Shown here: in pieces, positions 1-8,534 of the stretch
Layout: the number at the start of each line of letters is the position of its first letter
Position numbering within the stretch: position 1 is the first letter of the stretch
NCBI GenBank assembly: GCA_044336205.1
Contig: CP172318.1
Coordinates: 1,798,001 to 1,862,000 of the forward strand
Direction of reading: 5' to 3'
DNA: 64,000 nt
From: Ruoffia sp044336205
GTDB lineage: Bacteria; Bacillota; Bacilli; Lactobacillales; Aerococcaceae
The notes under the pieces: model-generated
Told to the model about the DNA's origin: nothing
Database searches by the model: none
What the model saw: only the letters and a program-made list of their open reading frames with translations
Translations under genes and position numbers: made by a program

Positions 1-356
1 CTGATATCCAACCACTTAGCCCTGAAGATATACAAGAGAAGGTAGTTCAAGCTGCATATGAAGTCTTCGATAACAAAGTCGGCGTAACAAATGCAGCTGT
101 CGCTCAATCATCCATTGAACTTGCTCGATCTATATTATTAGATGAACACTCTATCTATCCTATTAGTACGCCCTTGTTGGATGGAGAATATGGTACAGAC
201 AAGCCTGTAGCCTTCAGTACACCTACAGTCGTAACACGTAAAGGATGGACAAAGCGTTTTGAAGTAACATTAAACGATTGGGAGAAGGAAAAATTAGCGG
301 AATCAGCACAAAGCATTCGTGCTTCAATCGAATTAGCAGAATCATTAGATGAATAA
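1..356 (+). CDS. L-lactate / 2-hydroxyacid dehydrogenase, C-terminal part (5' end outside window)
   Basis: The frame is open from base 3 to the TAA at 354-356, giving about 117 residues of a C-terminal domain. It reads like the NAD-dependent L-lactate/malate dehydrogenase fold: a helix ending ELARSILLDEHSIYPIS, then DGEYG, then the strand STPTVVTRKG and a final helix with LNDWEKEKLAESA. These match the C-terminal layout of L-lactate or L-2-hydroxyisocaproate dehydrogenases, which reduce pyruvate or branched 2-oxoacids with NADH in the cytoplasm. The catalytic His and the nucleotide-binding region lie outside the window, so substrate cannot be judged. The gene ends at a strong hairpin shared with the convergent gene on the right. 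Confidence 0.75.
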   Translation, partial: DIQPLSPEDIQEKVVQAAYEVFDNKVGVTNAAVAQSSIELARSILLDEHSIYPISTPLLDGEYGTDKPVAFSTPTVVTRKGWTKRFEVTLNDWEKEKLAESAQSIRASIELAESLDE

Positions 357-370
357 TCAGTATATAAGAA

Positions 371-415
371 AAACCTCATGAACTTACTTCGATTGGTAAG
401 TTCATGAGGTTTATT
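371..415. terminator. Bidirectional rho-independent terminator
   Basis: A 17-bp perfect stem (371-387 with 396-412) has an 8-nt loop, with A-rich sequence on the left and T-rich sequence on the right. It lies between two convergent genes, so it can end both. Confidence 0.85.
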
Positions 416-420
416 TGTAA

Positions 421-1584
421 TTATTCTGCAGAAATATTTTCAGCTGAAGCTATTTCTCCGTTTTGTAATTCAATCATTACGGCTGGTTTCACTGGGTTAT
501 GATTCTCATCTATTGCAAATGTTCCTGTTACACCTTGGAACTCCTCAGTTACAGCAATTGCTTCAGCAATGACTTGTGGATCAGTTGATCCACTGCGCTC
601 AATTGCATCAATGATTAACATCGCTGCATCATAGCCAAGTGCGTTCCATGTTCCACCTTCTTTACCAAACTTATCTTCAAAGTCAGCTAAGAATGATTGA
701 ATAGATTCTTCTTCACTCGCATCAGAGAAGTGGTCTGTGAAATATACATCGTTAGCATTCTCAGCTCCTGCTAATTCTACTAAAACGTCACTTGAAAATC
801 CGTCTGGACCAATGATAGCTTGCTCAATTCCCATCTCACGTGCTTGTTTAATAATTAAACCTGCTTCAGTATAATAAGCTGGGATATAGATAACATCAAA
901 TTCTTGACTAAGTGCCGAAGTTAAGATAGCTGAGAAGTCTGTATCTCCCGCAGTGAATGAGTCCTCTAAGACAACAGTTCCACCACGTTTCTCAAACTCA
1001 GCAATAAAGTTATCTGCTAGGCCTCGTGAATAATCAGATGATTGGTCTACAAAGATAATGGCTGACTTAGCTGATAGATTATCCGCCGCAAATGCAGCCC
1101 CTGCACTTCCTTGGTATGAGTTGTTAAAACATACTCGGAAGAAATATTCTAACACATCACCAGCACTATCAAGTGTTATCCCATCATCCGTGGCCGATGG
1201 TGAAACCATTGGGATTTGGGCTTCGGTAAAGATTGGAATTTGTGCTTGAGTATTTCCACTTGTTGCTGGACCTACAACTCCTACAACATCATCGGATACT
1301 AATCGTTGCGCAACAGATGCAGATTCAGTTACATCGCTCTTATTATCATAGCTAATGATTTCAATCTCTTGACCGTCAAGAACTCCGCCGGCTTCATTCA
1401 CTTTCTCAACAGCCAGTTCTAATCCTTCTAACATTTGTTGGCCATAAGAAGCAGCAGCTCCTGATAATTCATAGTTAGCACCAATCTTGACTGTCTCTTG
1501 TGCATATATAGTGCTAGTTGACAATAAGGTCGTCGCTATTGCCATTGACGCCATAATTTTTTTACCGATTATTTTAATGTTCAT
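421..1584 (-). CDS. Branched-chain amino acid ABC transporter substrate-binding protein (LivJ-like), orphan, no lipobox
   Basis: This 387-residue periplasmic-binding-protein type 1 (Leu/Ile/Val-binding family) sequence has the typical start VKIGANYELSGAAASYG, followed by DGQEIEI, DNKSD and GPATSG, and later FDVIYIPAYYTEAGLIIKQA. Residues 1-28 form a signal peptide ending TIYA, with likely cleavage before Gln29. No cysteine lies near the cleavage site, so lipid anchoring is not predicted. The start is supported by an AGAGGAG site. No LivH/M/G/F permease or ATPase gene is nearby, so the transporter it serves is unknown. It is clearly paralogous to the protein at 41505-42686, sharing blocks such as DGxxIE, YDNKSD, AGDTDFSA/SGDTDFSA, IKQAREMGI/TKQAREMGI and NPVKPA/NAVKPA. 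An overlapping small ORF lies just upstream. Confidence 0.9.
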   Translation of the reverse strand: MNIKIIGKKIMASMAIATTLLSTSTIYAQETVKIGANYELSGAAASYGQQMLEGLELAVEKVNEAGGVLDGQEIEIISYDNKSDVTESASVAQRLVSDDVVGVVGPATSGNTQAQIPIFTEAQIPMVSPSATDDGITLDSAGDVLEYFFRVCFNNSYQGSAGAAFAADNLSAKSAIIFVDQSSDYSRGLADNFIAEFEKRGGTVVLEDSFTAGDTDFSAILTSALSQEFDVIYIPAYYTEAGLIIKQAREMGIEQAIIGPDGFSSDVLVELAGAENANDVYFTDHFSDASEEESIQSFLADFEDKFGKEGGTWNALGYDAAMLIIDAIERSGSTDPQVIAEAIAVTEEFQGVTGTFAIDENHNPVKPAVMIELQNGEIASAENISAE

Positions 1585-1708
1585 AAAAATTCTTATCTCC
1601 TCTAAATTGTTTTTTATACTCGGCTGGACTGAGTAATAATAGTCCAGCCACCTTTAATCGAATCTTTTTGTTTTGTAACTCACTTAAATCACCTTCGGCT
1701 AACCCCAT
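1574..1708 (-). pseudogene. 44-codon ORF overlapping the livJ-like start: possible IS3-type transposase tail remnant or leader ORF
   Basis: An ATG at 1708 follows a good ribosome binding site (AAAGGGGTGAG). The 44-residue frame overlaps the ATG of the binding-protein gene by 11 bases, so translation could be coupled. The peptide contains NKKIRLKVAGL and then SPAEYKKQF. This resembles the C-terminal end of IS3-family transposases (KRI..KLKGLSPVEYR pattern), which suggests a decayed insertion remnant. It also carries four consecutive Leu codons inside a hairpin loop (stem 1622-1630 with 1641-1649), which would fit a leucine-sensing leader. Which reading is right cannot be settled from sequence alone. 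No other part of an IS is recognisable. Confidence 0.4.
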
Positions 1709-1746
1709 TTTCACTCACCCCTTTTTTTGTCATTATGATAATAATA

Positions 1747-1795
1747 CCTCAAAAATGAGAAAAAACAATAGTTTTTCTCATTTTTGAGGTGACTT
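1747..1795. terminator. Rho-independent terminator after the aldo/keto reductase gene
   Basis: An 18-bp perfect stem (1747-1764 with 1772-1789) has a 7-nt loop and A/T tracts within the arms. It lies 12 bases past the stop of the leftward reductase gene and upstream of the livJ-like gene. Confidence 0.75.
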
Positions 1796-1806
1796 TTTGC
1801 ATTATT

Positions 1807-2658
1807 CTAATTGTTAGTTTGATCTGGGTCTCTAAACTCAAGGATTCCTGTTATTTTATCTAATCTTTCTATATCTTGTTCGGATAATTTGAAGTCAAAG
1901 ATATTTAAGTTTGATTTAATATGTTTTGGTGTCACTGATTTAGGTAAAGGAATAAATCCTTTATCTAAAGACCATCTCAAAGCTACTTGGGGCGCTGATT
2001 TACCTAAGTAATTCTCAGCGACTTCTTTAATTGTTTCGCTTTCCATTACGGTACCATGCCCTAGTGGGCTGTATGCTTCAATAACAATATCATGCTCTTT
2101 ACAATAATCAACGACTTCACTTTGTATTAATCCTGGAGCTAATCGAATCTGATTAATCGCCGGTTTAATCCTAGCTGTCTCTAATAAACTCTCTAAATGA
2201 TGGACCATAAAGTTAGATACGCCAATAGAGTGAATCTTACCTTCTGTTTGTAAATCTTCTAATGCACGCCACACTTCGCGGTTACGATGAATCCACCCAT
2301 CATTTTCTCGCACTGATTTTGGATTAGGCCAATGGATTAATACCAGATTAATATAATTGACTTGTAATTTCTCCATAGATTCTTCTATTGATTTAATTGT
2401 TTCTTCGTAGTTTGTCATAGTATTCCATACTTTAGTCGTTATGTAGATGTCTTCTCGAACAATTTCCGAATCCGAAAGGGCTCTTCCGACACTGGCTTCA
2501 TTCCCATAGATTTGTGCTGTATCAATATGGCGGTAGCCTGCATTAATTGCTTCAGTTACTGCTTGATACGCTTCCTCTCCTTCTTCAATCTGCCATGTAC
2601 CAAAACCTATCTCAGGGATTTTATGACCATCATTCAATAACTTCTCTTCTATCATCAA
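1807..2658 (-). CDS. Aldo/keto reductase (2,5-diketo-D-gluconate reductase-like)
   Basis: A 283-residue NADPH-dependent aldo/keto reductase (TIM barrel, cytoplasmic). The family tetrad is visible: Asp46 and Tyr51 in RHIDTAQIYGNE, Lys76 in TTKVWN, and His109 in LVLIHWPNP. The cofactor-site motif IGVSNF is also present. The physiological carbonyl substrate cannot be told. The gene follows the polyphosphate phosphotransferase stop by 3 bases. Its start is a TTG at 2658 (8 bases behind GGAG) or the ATG at 2655 (11 bases). The TTG has the better spacing. It is probably the last gene of the operon that starts near 4665. Confidence 0.9.
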   Translation of the reverse strand: MMIEEKLLNDGHKIPEIGFGTWQIEEGEEAYQAVTEAINAGYRHIDTAQIYGNEASVGRALSDSEIVREDIYITTKVWNTMTNYEETIKSIEESMEKLQVNYINLVLIHWPNPKSVRENDGWIHRNREVWRALEDLQTEGKIHSIGVSNFMVHHLESLLETARIKPAINQIRLAPGLIQSEVVDYCKEHDIVIEAYSPLGHGTVMESETIKEVAENYLGKSAPQVALRWSLDKGFIPLPKSVTPKHIKSNLNIFDFKLSEQDIERLDKITGILEFRDPDQTNN

Positions 2659-2661
2659 TGA

Positions 2662-4143
2662 TTACTCTCCTTTTTCAATGTTTGATAAGTGTTTCTTAAC
2701 GTGCTTAATAAAATGTTTTAAGACTTGAATCCTTGCATAATGTTTATCATTTGTCCCTACAACATACCAGGGTGCATTAGGAGTATCAGTTCGACTTAAC
2801 ATCTCCTCATAACTATCCATATAGCTTTCCCATTGGTTACGATTACGCCAGTCCTCAGCTGTAATCTTATAATTCTTATCAGGTTCTTCCATACGATCTT
2901 CAAAGCGTTGCTTTTGTTCTTCCTCATCAATATACATAAAGAACTTCATGATAATATTTCCATGATCTGTCAGAACCTTTTCGGTATGATTAATCTCATT
3001 ATAAGCGCGTTCCCATTCAGATTCTTTAGCAAAACCTTCCACCCGTTCTACTAGTACGCGACCATACCAGCTTCGGTCCATAATGACCATATCTCCATCC
3101 TCTGGAAACTTCGTCCAGAAACGCCACATGTAATGGTATTGGTTTTCTAGATCCGTTGGGGCTTTAATCCCATAAATTCGGTAACTTCTTGGATCAATAT
3201 GTCGCGTGAGTCTTTGAATAGCTCCACCTTTTCCAGCTGCATCCACACCCTCAAATGCAATTACTATGGCAATATCTTTGGTATAGCATTCATACACAAG
3301 TTGAGCAGCTTTTTTTTGTAAATCTTCTAATTGATCGTCATATTGTTTTTCCGAGATACTTTTAGAAAGATCAATTTTCTCAAGTTGCTTTTCACCTTGA
3401 TGATAATTTCTATTAGAAAAATCTGCACGTTCTCTTTGAAGGGTTACTCTTTCGATTCCAGCAGTCAATTCTTTTAAAGTAATTCCAAGAACTGTTTTGG
3501 CAGCCAACTTACGATCTTCACCGTTAATAATATTCCAAGGACTTTCTGCAAAATTAGTTTTTGTCAAAACTTTATCAAACCATTTTAAATAATCTTCATA
3601 ATGTTTGTTTTGCTTGTAGTCATCATCGGATAATAAGAATTGACGGTATTTTGACTCTTCTAGTAACTTAATATTTTCTGCTTGGGTTTCTTTAGATATA
3701 TGTAAGAAGAATTTAATAACTATCGTACCATCATCTAAAAGCATACGTTCAAGTTGTAATAATTCTTCAGTCCTTTTCTTCAACAGCTCAGTTGATCTTT
3801 CATCACGGTTTAGTACTTGCGAGTAAAAACTTTGGTCAAAAACACTAATTTCCTCATTGTTAGGAATCTTTTGCCAAAATCTCCAAACACTCGCATGCAA
3901 ATCATCAGTATCAGAACGTTCATCGAATAGCTCAACTTTTACATAACGTGGATCTAGTTCTCTTGTTAAGTCATTAATGATATCGCCTTTTCCTGAACTT
4001 TCCCAACCATCTACAAGGATAAGAACTGGGATTTTTAAACGTTGAACAATTCTTTGTAATTTATCAATTTCTTCTCCAAGGTCTGAACGTTTAAAGTTAT
4101 CATAGCGATCATCTACTTCTTTAAAATCATAATCCTTTAACAT
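2662..4143 (-). CDS. pap: Polyphosphate:AMP phosphotransferase (two-domain PPK2 family)
   Basis: The product has about 493 residues and two tandem PPK2 domains, the layout of polyphosphate:AMP phosphotransferase, which makes ADP from AMP and polyphosphate. The N-terminal copy has a P-loop variant (DGWESSGKG) and an acidic lid region. The C-terminal copy has EGVDAAGKGG, RHIDPRSYRIYGIKAPT, WRFWTKFPEDGDMVIMDRSWYGR and the later helix NRNQWESY, all strong PPK2 signatures. A GTG at 4152 also opens the frame but overlaps the AAGGGG ribosome site, so the ATG at 4143 is chosen. It sits between a small unknown gene and an aldo/keto reductase in one operon. No polyphosphate kinase or exopolyphosphatase is in view. 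Confidence 0.9.
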   Translation of the reverse strand: MLKDYDFKEVDDRYDNFKRSDLGEEIDKLQRIVQRLKIPVLILVDGWESSGKGDIINDLTRELDPRYVKVELFDERSDTDDLHASVWRFWQKIPNNEEISVFDQSFYSQVLNRDERSTELLKKRTEELLQLERMLLDDGTIVIKFFLHISKETQAENIKLLEESKYRQFLLSDDDYKQNKHYEDYLKWFDKVLTKTNFAESPWNIINGEDRKLAAKTVLGITLKELTAGIERVTLQRERADFSNRNYHQGEKQLEKIDLSKSISEKQYDDQLEDLQKKAAQLVYECYTKDIAIVIAFEGVDAAGKGGAIQRLTRHIDPRSYRIYGIKAPTDLENQYHYMWRFWTKFPEDGDMVIMDRSWYGRVLVERVEGFAKESEWERAYNEINHTEKVLTDHGNIIMKFFMYIDEEEQKQRFEDRMEEPDKNYKITAEDWRNRNQWESYMDSYEEMLSRTDTPNAPWYVVGTNDKHYARIQVLKHFIKHVKKHLSNIEKGE

Positions 4144-4174
4144 TACAAACACCCCTTAATAACTAACAGATAGC

Positions 4175-4570
4175 TTATAATTCGATATCAAATTGGATTT
4201 CAAAAACAGATTCATTTACAAACCCATTATAATAATAACGCCCTACTAATAGACTAAAATCATCATACGCGTCAATAATTCTGCCATTTATTTTTAAAAG
4301 TTTATCTTGTGACCGACCATCTTCTTGAGCTATAAAGCTACCCGACTGGTCTAAAATTCGACCACTAAATCTAGAAAAACCTCGAATTAACTCTGGTCGA
4401 ACTTCTTCATCTAATTGGTAGATAAGGTGGTTCGCATCAATGACCCCATCAATTTCATCACTTCTTATCTCATAACTCACGGTCCAAATCGTCACGGACT
4501 CTTGCATATTATCTGTAACAATTTCCTGCCTTTGACTCTTTTTAATTTTTGCTGTTGCCTCTACTAGCAT
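4175..4570 (-). CDS. Hypothetical protein, 131 aa, first gene of the polyphosphate phosphotransferase operon
   Basis: I do not recognise the family. The protein is soluble-looking and acidic, with no signal peptide or membrane segment. It is rich in beta-prone stretches (SVTIWTVSYEIRSDEIDG, RIIDAYDDFSLLVGRYYYNG) and ends in FEIQFDIEL. Two upstream in-frame ATGs exist, but the ATG at 4570 has an AAAGGA site 8 bases before it and is preferred. It lies 31 bases upstream of the phosphotransferase start and follows a recognisable promoter, so it is the leading gene of the operon. A role linked to polyphosphate or nucleotide metabolism is only guilt by association. Confidence 0.65.
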   Translation of the reverse strand: MLVEATAKIKKSQRQEIVTDNMQESVTIWTVSYEIRSDEIDGVIDANHLIYQLDEEVRPELIRGFSRFSGRILDQSGSFIAQEDGRSQDKLLKINGRIIDAYDDFSLLVGRYYYNGFVNESVFEIQFDIEL

Positions 4571-4664
4571 GGAAACCATCCTTTCATTCATTGCCTTTAC
4601 ACAATGATTAATCTTAACCCATTAATTCACAACGGAGATCACTTTTGAATGAATAATCGCTTTC

Positions 4665-4693
4665 ATTGTAACAATTGTATGATACTTTCACAA
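4665..4693 (-). promoter_or_regulatory. Predicted sigma-A promoter for the hypothetical-pap-reductase operon
   Basis: On the minus strand TTGTGA (4693-4688) is followed after 17 bases by TACAAT (4670-4665). It lies about 95 bases upstream of the chosen start of the first gene. Confidence 0.6.
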
Positions 4694-4783
4694 ATATTTT
4701 AACTTTATTAAGAAAACTTACTTTTTCCTAATCAAAGTCAACGACTTATAACCCTACGAGTTTGAATAATTTTACTATTTTCA

Positions 4784-4812
4784 TTGCTCAAACGGAACAT
4801 ATTCAGTATAAT
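4784..4812 (+). promoter_or_regulatory. Predicted sigma-A promoter for thrC
   Basis: A perfect TATAAT (4807-4812) lies 17 bases after a weak TTGCTC (4784-4789), 34 bases before the thrC start. Confidence 0.6.
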
Positions 4813-4846
4813 TTGGAAGACATTAGTATGAGAAAAAGGTGAGAAA

Positions 4847-6328
4847 ATGAATTATAAAAGTACACGCGATTCAAATAATATAGTCACTCCTTCACAAGCT
4901 ATTCTTCAAGGACTTGCGACTGATGGAGGACTTTATGTGCCAACAACAATGCCTGAATTTGATCTGAACTGGGACAAGTTGAGTCAATACAGTTATCAAG
5001 ACATGGCGAGTTATATCCTTAAACCATTTTTATCGGATTTTTCAAAAGAACAACTAGAGGAATGTATTCGACAAGCTTATGATGATAAATTCGATACGGA
5101 AACCATTGCCCCCATTCATAAAGTAGGTGATACTTATTATCTCGAACTATTCCACGGTTCGACGATTGCTTTTAAAGACATGGCCTTGTCAATTCTCCCA
5201 TACCTTATGAAAAAAGCCGCCGAAATTAATGGAAACACCAATGAAATAATCATTTTAACTGCCACTTCTGGCGATACAGGAAAAGCAGCTATGGCTGGAT
5301 TTAGTGATGTTGAAGGAACTAAAATTATCGTTTTCTATCCTAAGGGTGGGGTCAGTTCTATCCAGGAGCAACAAATGATAACGCAAACCGGTGATAATAC
5401 GTTTGTTGCTTCAATTATTGGTAATTTTGATGATGCTCAAACTGAAGTGAAAAATTTATTCAATGATCTCGAGCTTAGACAAGAGTTGTTGGATAAGGGA
5501 AGTCAATTCTCATCTGCCAATTCAATGAATATTGGTCGTTTAATCCCGCAAATTGTCTATTATTTCTATGCTTATAGCCTACTTGTTAAAAATGAGCATA
5601 TTACTGCTGGAGATCCAGTTGATTTCAGCGTACCAACTGGAAATTTCGGTAATATTCTCGCTGCTTTTTATGCTAAACAATGTGGATTACCAATTAATAA
5701 ATTAATTTGTGCTTCTAACGATAATAAAGTCCTTTTTGATTTCTTTAATAATGGCCAATACGACCGTCTGAGAGATTTTATTCTAACGATTTCACCTTCG
5801 ATGGATATTCTCGTCTCAAGTAATTTGGAAAGGTTAATCTATCATGCTGTTAACGAAGATAGTGAACGATTAACTTACTTAATGAATCAACTTTCTAATA
5901 AAGGACAATACCAATTAACTGAGGCAGAACAGGCCTACTTTTCTGATTTCTTATCGGAGTATGTTACAGAAGACGAAACCAAACAAGAAATTGCGCAGAT
6001 ATTTGAAGAATCGGCTTATATTATCGATCCTCATACAGCAGTCGGATCAAAGGCTTGGCGTAAATTAAATGACAATGGAATGGTCAATCAACCGGTTGTT
6101 ATCGTCTCAACAGCTAGTCCTTATAAATTCCCCGAAGCTGTACTTAATGCTTTAAATGTTAATACTGATTTGATGAATGATGAAGACTTACTCACGACAC
6201 TACATGAGCAATCAAAGGTTCCATATCCTCCAGCTGTAGATGGACTTTTAAAGGAAGAGAAAATTCATGACACAACACTTAAAGTCAATCAGATGCGTCA
6301 ATATGTTCAGCAAACATCAAGTAAATAG
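4847..6328 (+). CDS. thrC: Threonine synthase
   Basis: This 493-residue, fold-type II pyridoxal-phosphate enzyme converts O-phosphohomoserine to threonine in the cytoplasm. The N-terminal LATDGGLYVP is the threonine synthase signature. The PLP lysine is Lys110 in HGSTIAFKDMAL, and TATSGDTGKAA is the phosphate-binding loop. Length fits the longer bacterial/fungal subfamily. An AAAGGTGAG site precedes the ATG by a few bases. It is monocistronic, with its own promoter and a terminator shared with the convergent SDR gene. No hom or thrB is adjacent. Confidence 0.95.
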   Translation: MNYKSTRDSNNIVTPSQAILQGLATDGGLYVPTTMPEFDLNWDKLSQYSYQDMASYILKPFLSDFSKEQLEECIRQAYDDKFDTETIAPIHKVGDTYYLELFHGSTIAFKDMALSILPYLMKKAAEINGNTNEIIILTATSGDTGKAAMAGFSDVEGTKIIVFYPKGGVSSIQEQQMITQTGDNTFVASIIGNFDDAQTEVKNLFNDLELRQELLDKGSQFSSANSMNIGRLIPQIVYYFYAYSLLVKNEHITAGDPVDFSVPTGNFGNILAAFYAKQCGLPINKLICASNDNKVLFDFFNNGQYDRLRDFILTISPSMDILVSSNLERLIYHAVNEDSERLTYLMNQLSNKGQYQLTEAEQAYFSDFLSEYVTEDETKQEIAQIFEESAYIIDPHTAVGSKAWRKLNDNGMVNQPVVIVSTASPYKFPEAVLNALNVNTDLMNDEDLLTTLHEQSKVPYPPAVDGLLKEEKIHDTTLKVNQMRQYVQQTSSK

Positions 6329-6334
6329 TTAATG

Positions 6335-6388
6335 AAAAACTTCGCGACAAACTACTCAAATTAGAGCAATTTGCCACGAAGTTTTTTT
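6335..6388. terminator. Terminator between convergent thrC and SDR genes
   Basis: AAAAACTTCG...GACAAA on the left pairs with TTTG..ACGAAGTTTTT on the right across an 18-nt loop, ending in a T run. It reaches into the stop codon of the facing gene. Confidence 0.75.
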
Positions 6389-7136
6389 AATGCATAGTCA
6401 TGCCACCAGTAATATTAATAGCCTGTCCTGTCATATAAGAAGATTCTTCCGTAGTTAAAAATTCAACTAAACCTGCAACTTCATCTGCTTGGGCTGTCCT
6501 TCCTAATGGAACTTGCGAACAATCTTCTTCAAAGACTTCTTCGGCTGTCATCCCTCTTAGCTTCCCACCTTCAATACGTTCACGATGTTTCATTGCCGTC
6601 TCAACGATTCCAGGACAAACAGCATTGACTAAAATATTATGTGGAGCTAATTCAATGGCTGCTGTCTTTGTTAATCCAATTAATGCGTGTTTTGAAGCTA
6701 CATAACTACTCATAGCACGGTAGCCATTCTTACCTGCTTGCGAAGCTATATTAATAATGCGTCCAGCTTTATCTGTCTTTATTAGCAAATTAGCAAAAGC
6801 TTTAGAAAGTTCAAAGACAGCATAGACATTTAATTCAAAAGTAAATTGCCAATCTTCTAACTTCGCATCAACTAAATAATCCATTCGTGATGTTCCCGCA
6901 CAATTCACTAAGACATCCGGAATTCCATACTGAAGGCTAGCTTTTTTAGCCCAATCTTCAATCTCTTCGAGTTGAAGCAAGTCTAAAGTAACTTGAAATT
7001 CATTACTATTTATTAATTCTTTATCGTGGACTCTGTCGATACTTATAACCTTATAGCCTTTTGATAGAAATCTTTGGACACAAGCTTGACCAATTCCTGA
7101 ATTCCCTCCAGTTACCCATATTAACTTTTCTGACAT
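6387..7136 (-). CDS. Short-chain dehydrogenase/reductase (SDR) family oxidoreductase
   Basis: A 249-residue classical SDR (Rossmann fold, NAD(P)-dependent). TGGNSGIG (9-16) is the cofactor loop, NCAG (78-81) the structural motif, and Ser132-Tyr145-Lys149 (YVASK) with Asn103 form the catalytic set. The C-terminal YMTGQAINITGG is typical. Substrate is unknown. Sequence style resembles sugar-alcohol or 3-oxoacyl reductases. The ATG at 7136 is chosen over a GTG at 7142, which lies only 4 bases behind the GGGAGG site. It starts 26 bases after metQ with no terminator between, so it is probably the third gene of the luxS-metQ operon under the Met T-box. Confidence 0.9.
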   Translation of the reverse strand: MSEKLIWVTGGNSGIGQACVQRFLSKGYKVISIDRVHDKELINSNEFQVTLDLLQLEEIEDWAKKASLQYGIPDVLVNCAGTSRMDYLVDAKLEDWQFTFELNVYAVFELSKAFANLLIKTDKAGRIINIASQAGKNGYRAMSSYVASKHALIGLTKTAAIELAPHNILVNAVCPGIVETAMKHRERIEGGKLRGMTAEEVFEEDCSQVPLGRTAQADEVAGLVEFLTTEESSYMTGQAINITGGMTMH

Positions 7137-7162
7137 TCTCACCGTTCCTCCCAGATAGCCTA

Positions 7163-7984
7163 TTATTCAGTTGCCACTTCGAACACTGGAACCATTGAAT
7201 TTCCATAATTTTCAATAATAAAGTCTGCAACATTTTGTTGTTGGTAAGCTTTAACTACCTTTTGATAGTCTTCATTATCTTTATCTTCAGCTCTAGCTAC
7301 AATAATATTAATGTAGGGTAATAAGTCTTCTGACTCAGGATCAATCTCTAAAGCAAAAATTGCATCGTCATTTGGATTGAGTCCAAAGTCCATAGCTAAG
7401 TCACTATTAGTAATTCCGGCTGCCACATCAGGTAGAGCTTGTGGAATCATGGCTGGATCTGCTTCAACAATATCCAAGTTCAATGGATTTTCAATAATAT
7501 CAGTGATCTCTGGTAAGTGGCCTTTTTCTGGGTCGACTTTAATCACCCTGGCACGATTTAGTACAATTAAGGCTCTTCCACGGTTTGTCGCATTATTAGG
7601 AATTAAAATCGTGTCGCCATCCTTTAATTCTGAAAGGTCCGAGATATTATCAGAATAAACATTCATCGGACTCAGGAAAGTATTCCCAATGACTTCAAAA
7701 TCATAACCCTTATCTTCAGTTTCTTGTTGTAAAAAAGCATTATGTTGAAAGGCTGTAATATCTAAATCCCCTTCAGATAATGCGCTATTAGCATACACCC
7801 CATCGTTGAAACTTACTAATTCAATCTCAATCTCGTCACCTAAATTCTCTTGTACAATATCCCATATTGGATTAGTAGAATCTCCTACTACTCCAACTTT
7901 AACAACGGTTTGTGCTTGGGCTAAAGAAGGTGCTAACAAGGTTAAACCTACAACTAATACAATTAATCTTTTAAGAAATTTCAT
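7163..7984 (-). CDS. metQ: Methionine ABC transporter substrate-binding protein (MetQ/NlpA family), no lipobox
   Basis: A 273-residue MetQ/NlpA-type binding protein, expected to capture methionine outside the membrane for a MetNI transporter. Family marks include VKVGVVGDSTNPIWD, the stretch GDLDITAFQHNAFLQQ, and IPNNATNRGRAL. The signal peptide (1-24) ends SLAQA and cleavage before Gln25 is likely. The lipobox Cys that nearly all Gram-positive MetQ proteins carry is absent. The gene lies 15 bases downstream of luxS with its own AGGAGG site. No metN or metI is in the window, so the permease must be elsewhere. Control by the Met-specific T-box upstream of luxS supports the methionine assignment. 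Confidence 0.9.
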   Translation of the reverse strand: MKFLKRLIVLVVGLTLLAPSLAQAQTVVKVGVVGDSTNPIWDIVQENLGDEIEIELVSFNDGVYANSALSEGDLDITAFQHNAFLQQETEDKGYDFEVIGNTFLSPMNVYSDNISDLSELKDGDTILIPNNATNRGRALIVLNRARVIKVDPEKGHLPEITDIIENPLNLDIVEADPAMIPQALPDVAAGITNSDLAMDFGLNPNDDAIFALEIDPESEDLLPYINIIVARAEDKDNEDYQKVVKAYQQQNVADFIIENYGNSMVPVFEVATE

Positions 7985-7999
7985 ATTTGGATCCTCCTA

Positions 8000-8476
8000 T
8001 TAATCTTCGTAAGAGAAGCTCAAATCAGTGACACCTAATAAGGTATTATAATAACGTTCACCAAAGTAACGAGCCATTGGTAAGTTTTGATCTAAATAGT
8101 TACCACAGTCTCTTGCTGAAGCTCCTGGAATCTCTCCATCATATTCAGCTATAAATTTAAAGGTACGTTGAAGTAAGGCTAGAACTTCAGAATTTTCTAC
8201 CGCATCAGTTAAAATTAAGTAGAAACCAGTACGGCAGCCCATAGGACCAAAATAAATCACTTCATCTTTGTACTGGGCATCATTTCTTAAGAAAGTTGCT
8301 CCAAGGTGTTCAATGGTATGAATTTCAGCTGTGTTTAATACCGGTTCGAAGTTTGGCGATGTCACTCTTAAATCATATGATTTTATCGTTCTATCTCCGA
8401 CTTTATCTTCTCTCGATAAATATAAGCCTGGTTTTAAATTTAAATGATTTACTGTAAAGCTTGCAATTTTTTCCAT
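8000..8476 (-). CDS. luxS: S-ribosylhomocysteine lyase (autoinducer-2 synthase)
   Basis: A 158-residue LuxS, which cleaves S-ribosylhomocysteine to homocysteine and the autoinducer-2 precursor in the activated methyl cycle. The metal ligands His53 and His57 (HTIEH, with catalytic Glu56) and Cys124 (ARDCGNY) are present, as is the catalytic Cys81 in GPMGCRTGFY. Length is normal. It is the first gene of luxS-metQ-SDR and is preceded by a complete T-box leader with an AUG specifier, which ties homocysteine recycling to methionyl-tRNA charging. Confidence 0.97.
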   Translation of the reverse strand: MEKIASFTVNHLNLKPGLYLSREDKVGDRTIKSYDLRVTSPNFEPVLNTAEIHTIEHLGATFLRNDAQYKDEVIYFGPMGCRTGFYLILTDAVENSEVLALLQRTFKFIAEYDGEIPGASARDCGNYLDQNLPMARYFGERYYNTLLGVTDLSFSYED

Positions 8477-8534
8477 TTTAATTGATCTCCCTTATTCTAT
8501 AATTTTTTATAATACGGCCAGTATTACTATGAGT

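Noticed and set aside
4655..4675. Catabolite-response (CcpA cre)-like sequence near the pap operon promoter
   Set aside because: The half sites TGAAAGCG and TTCA are two bases too far apart for a cre box. Treated as chance.
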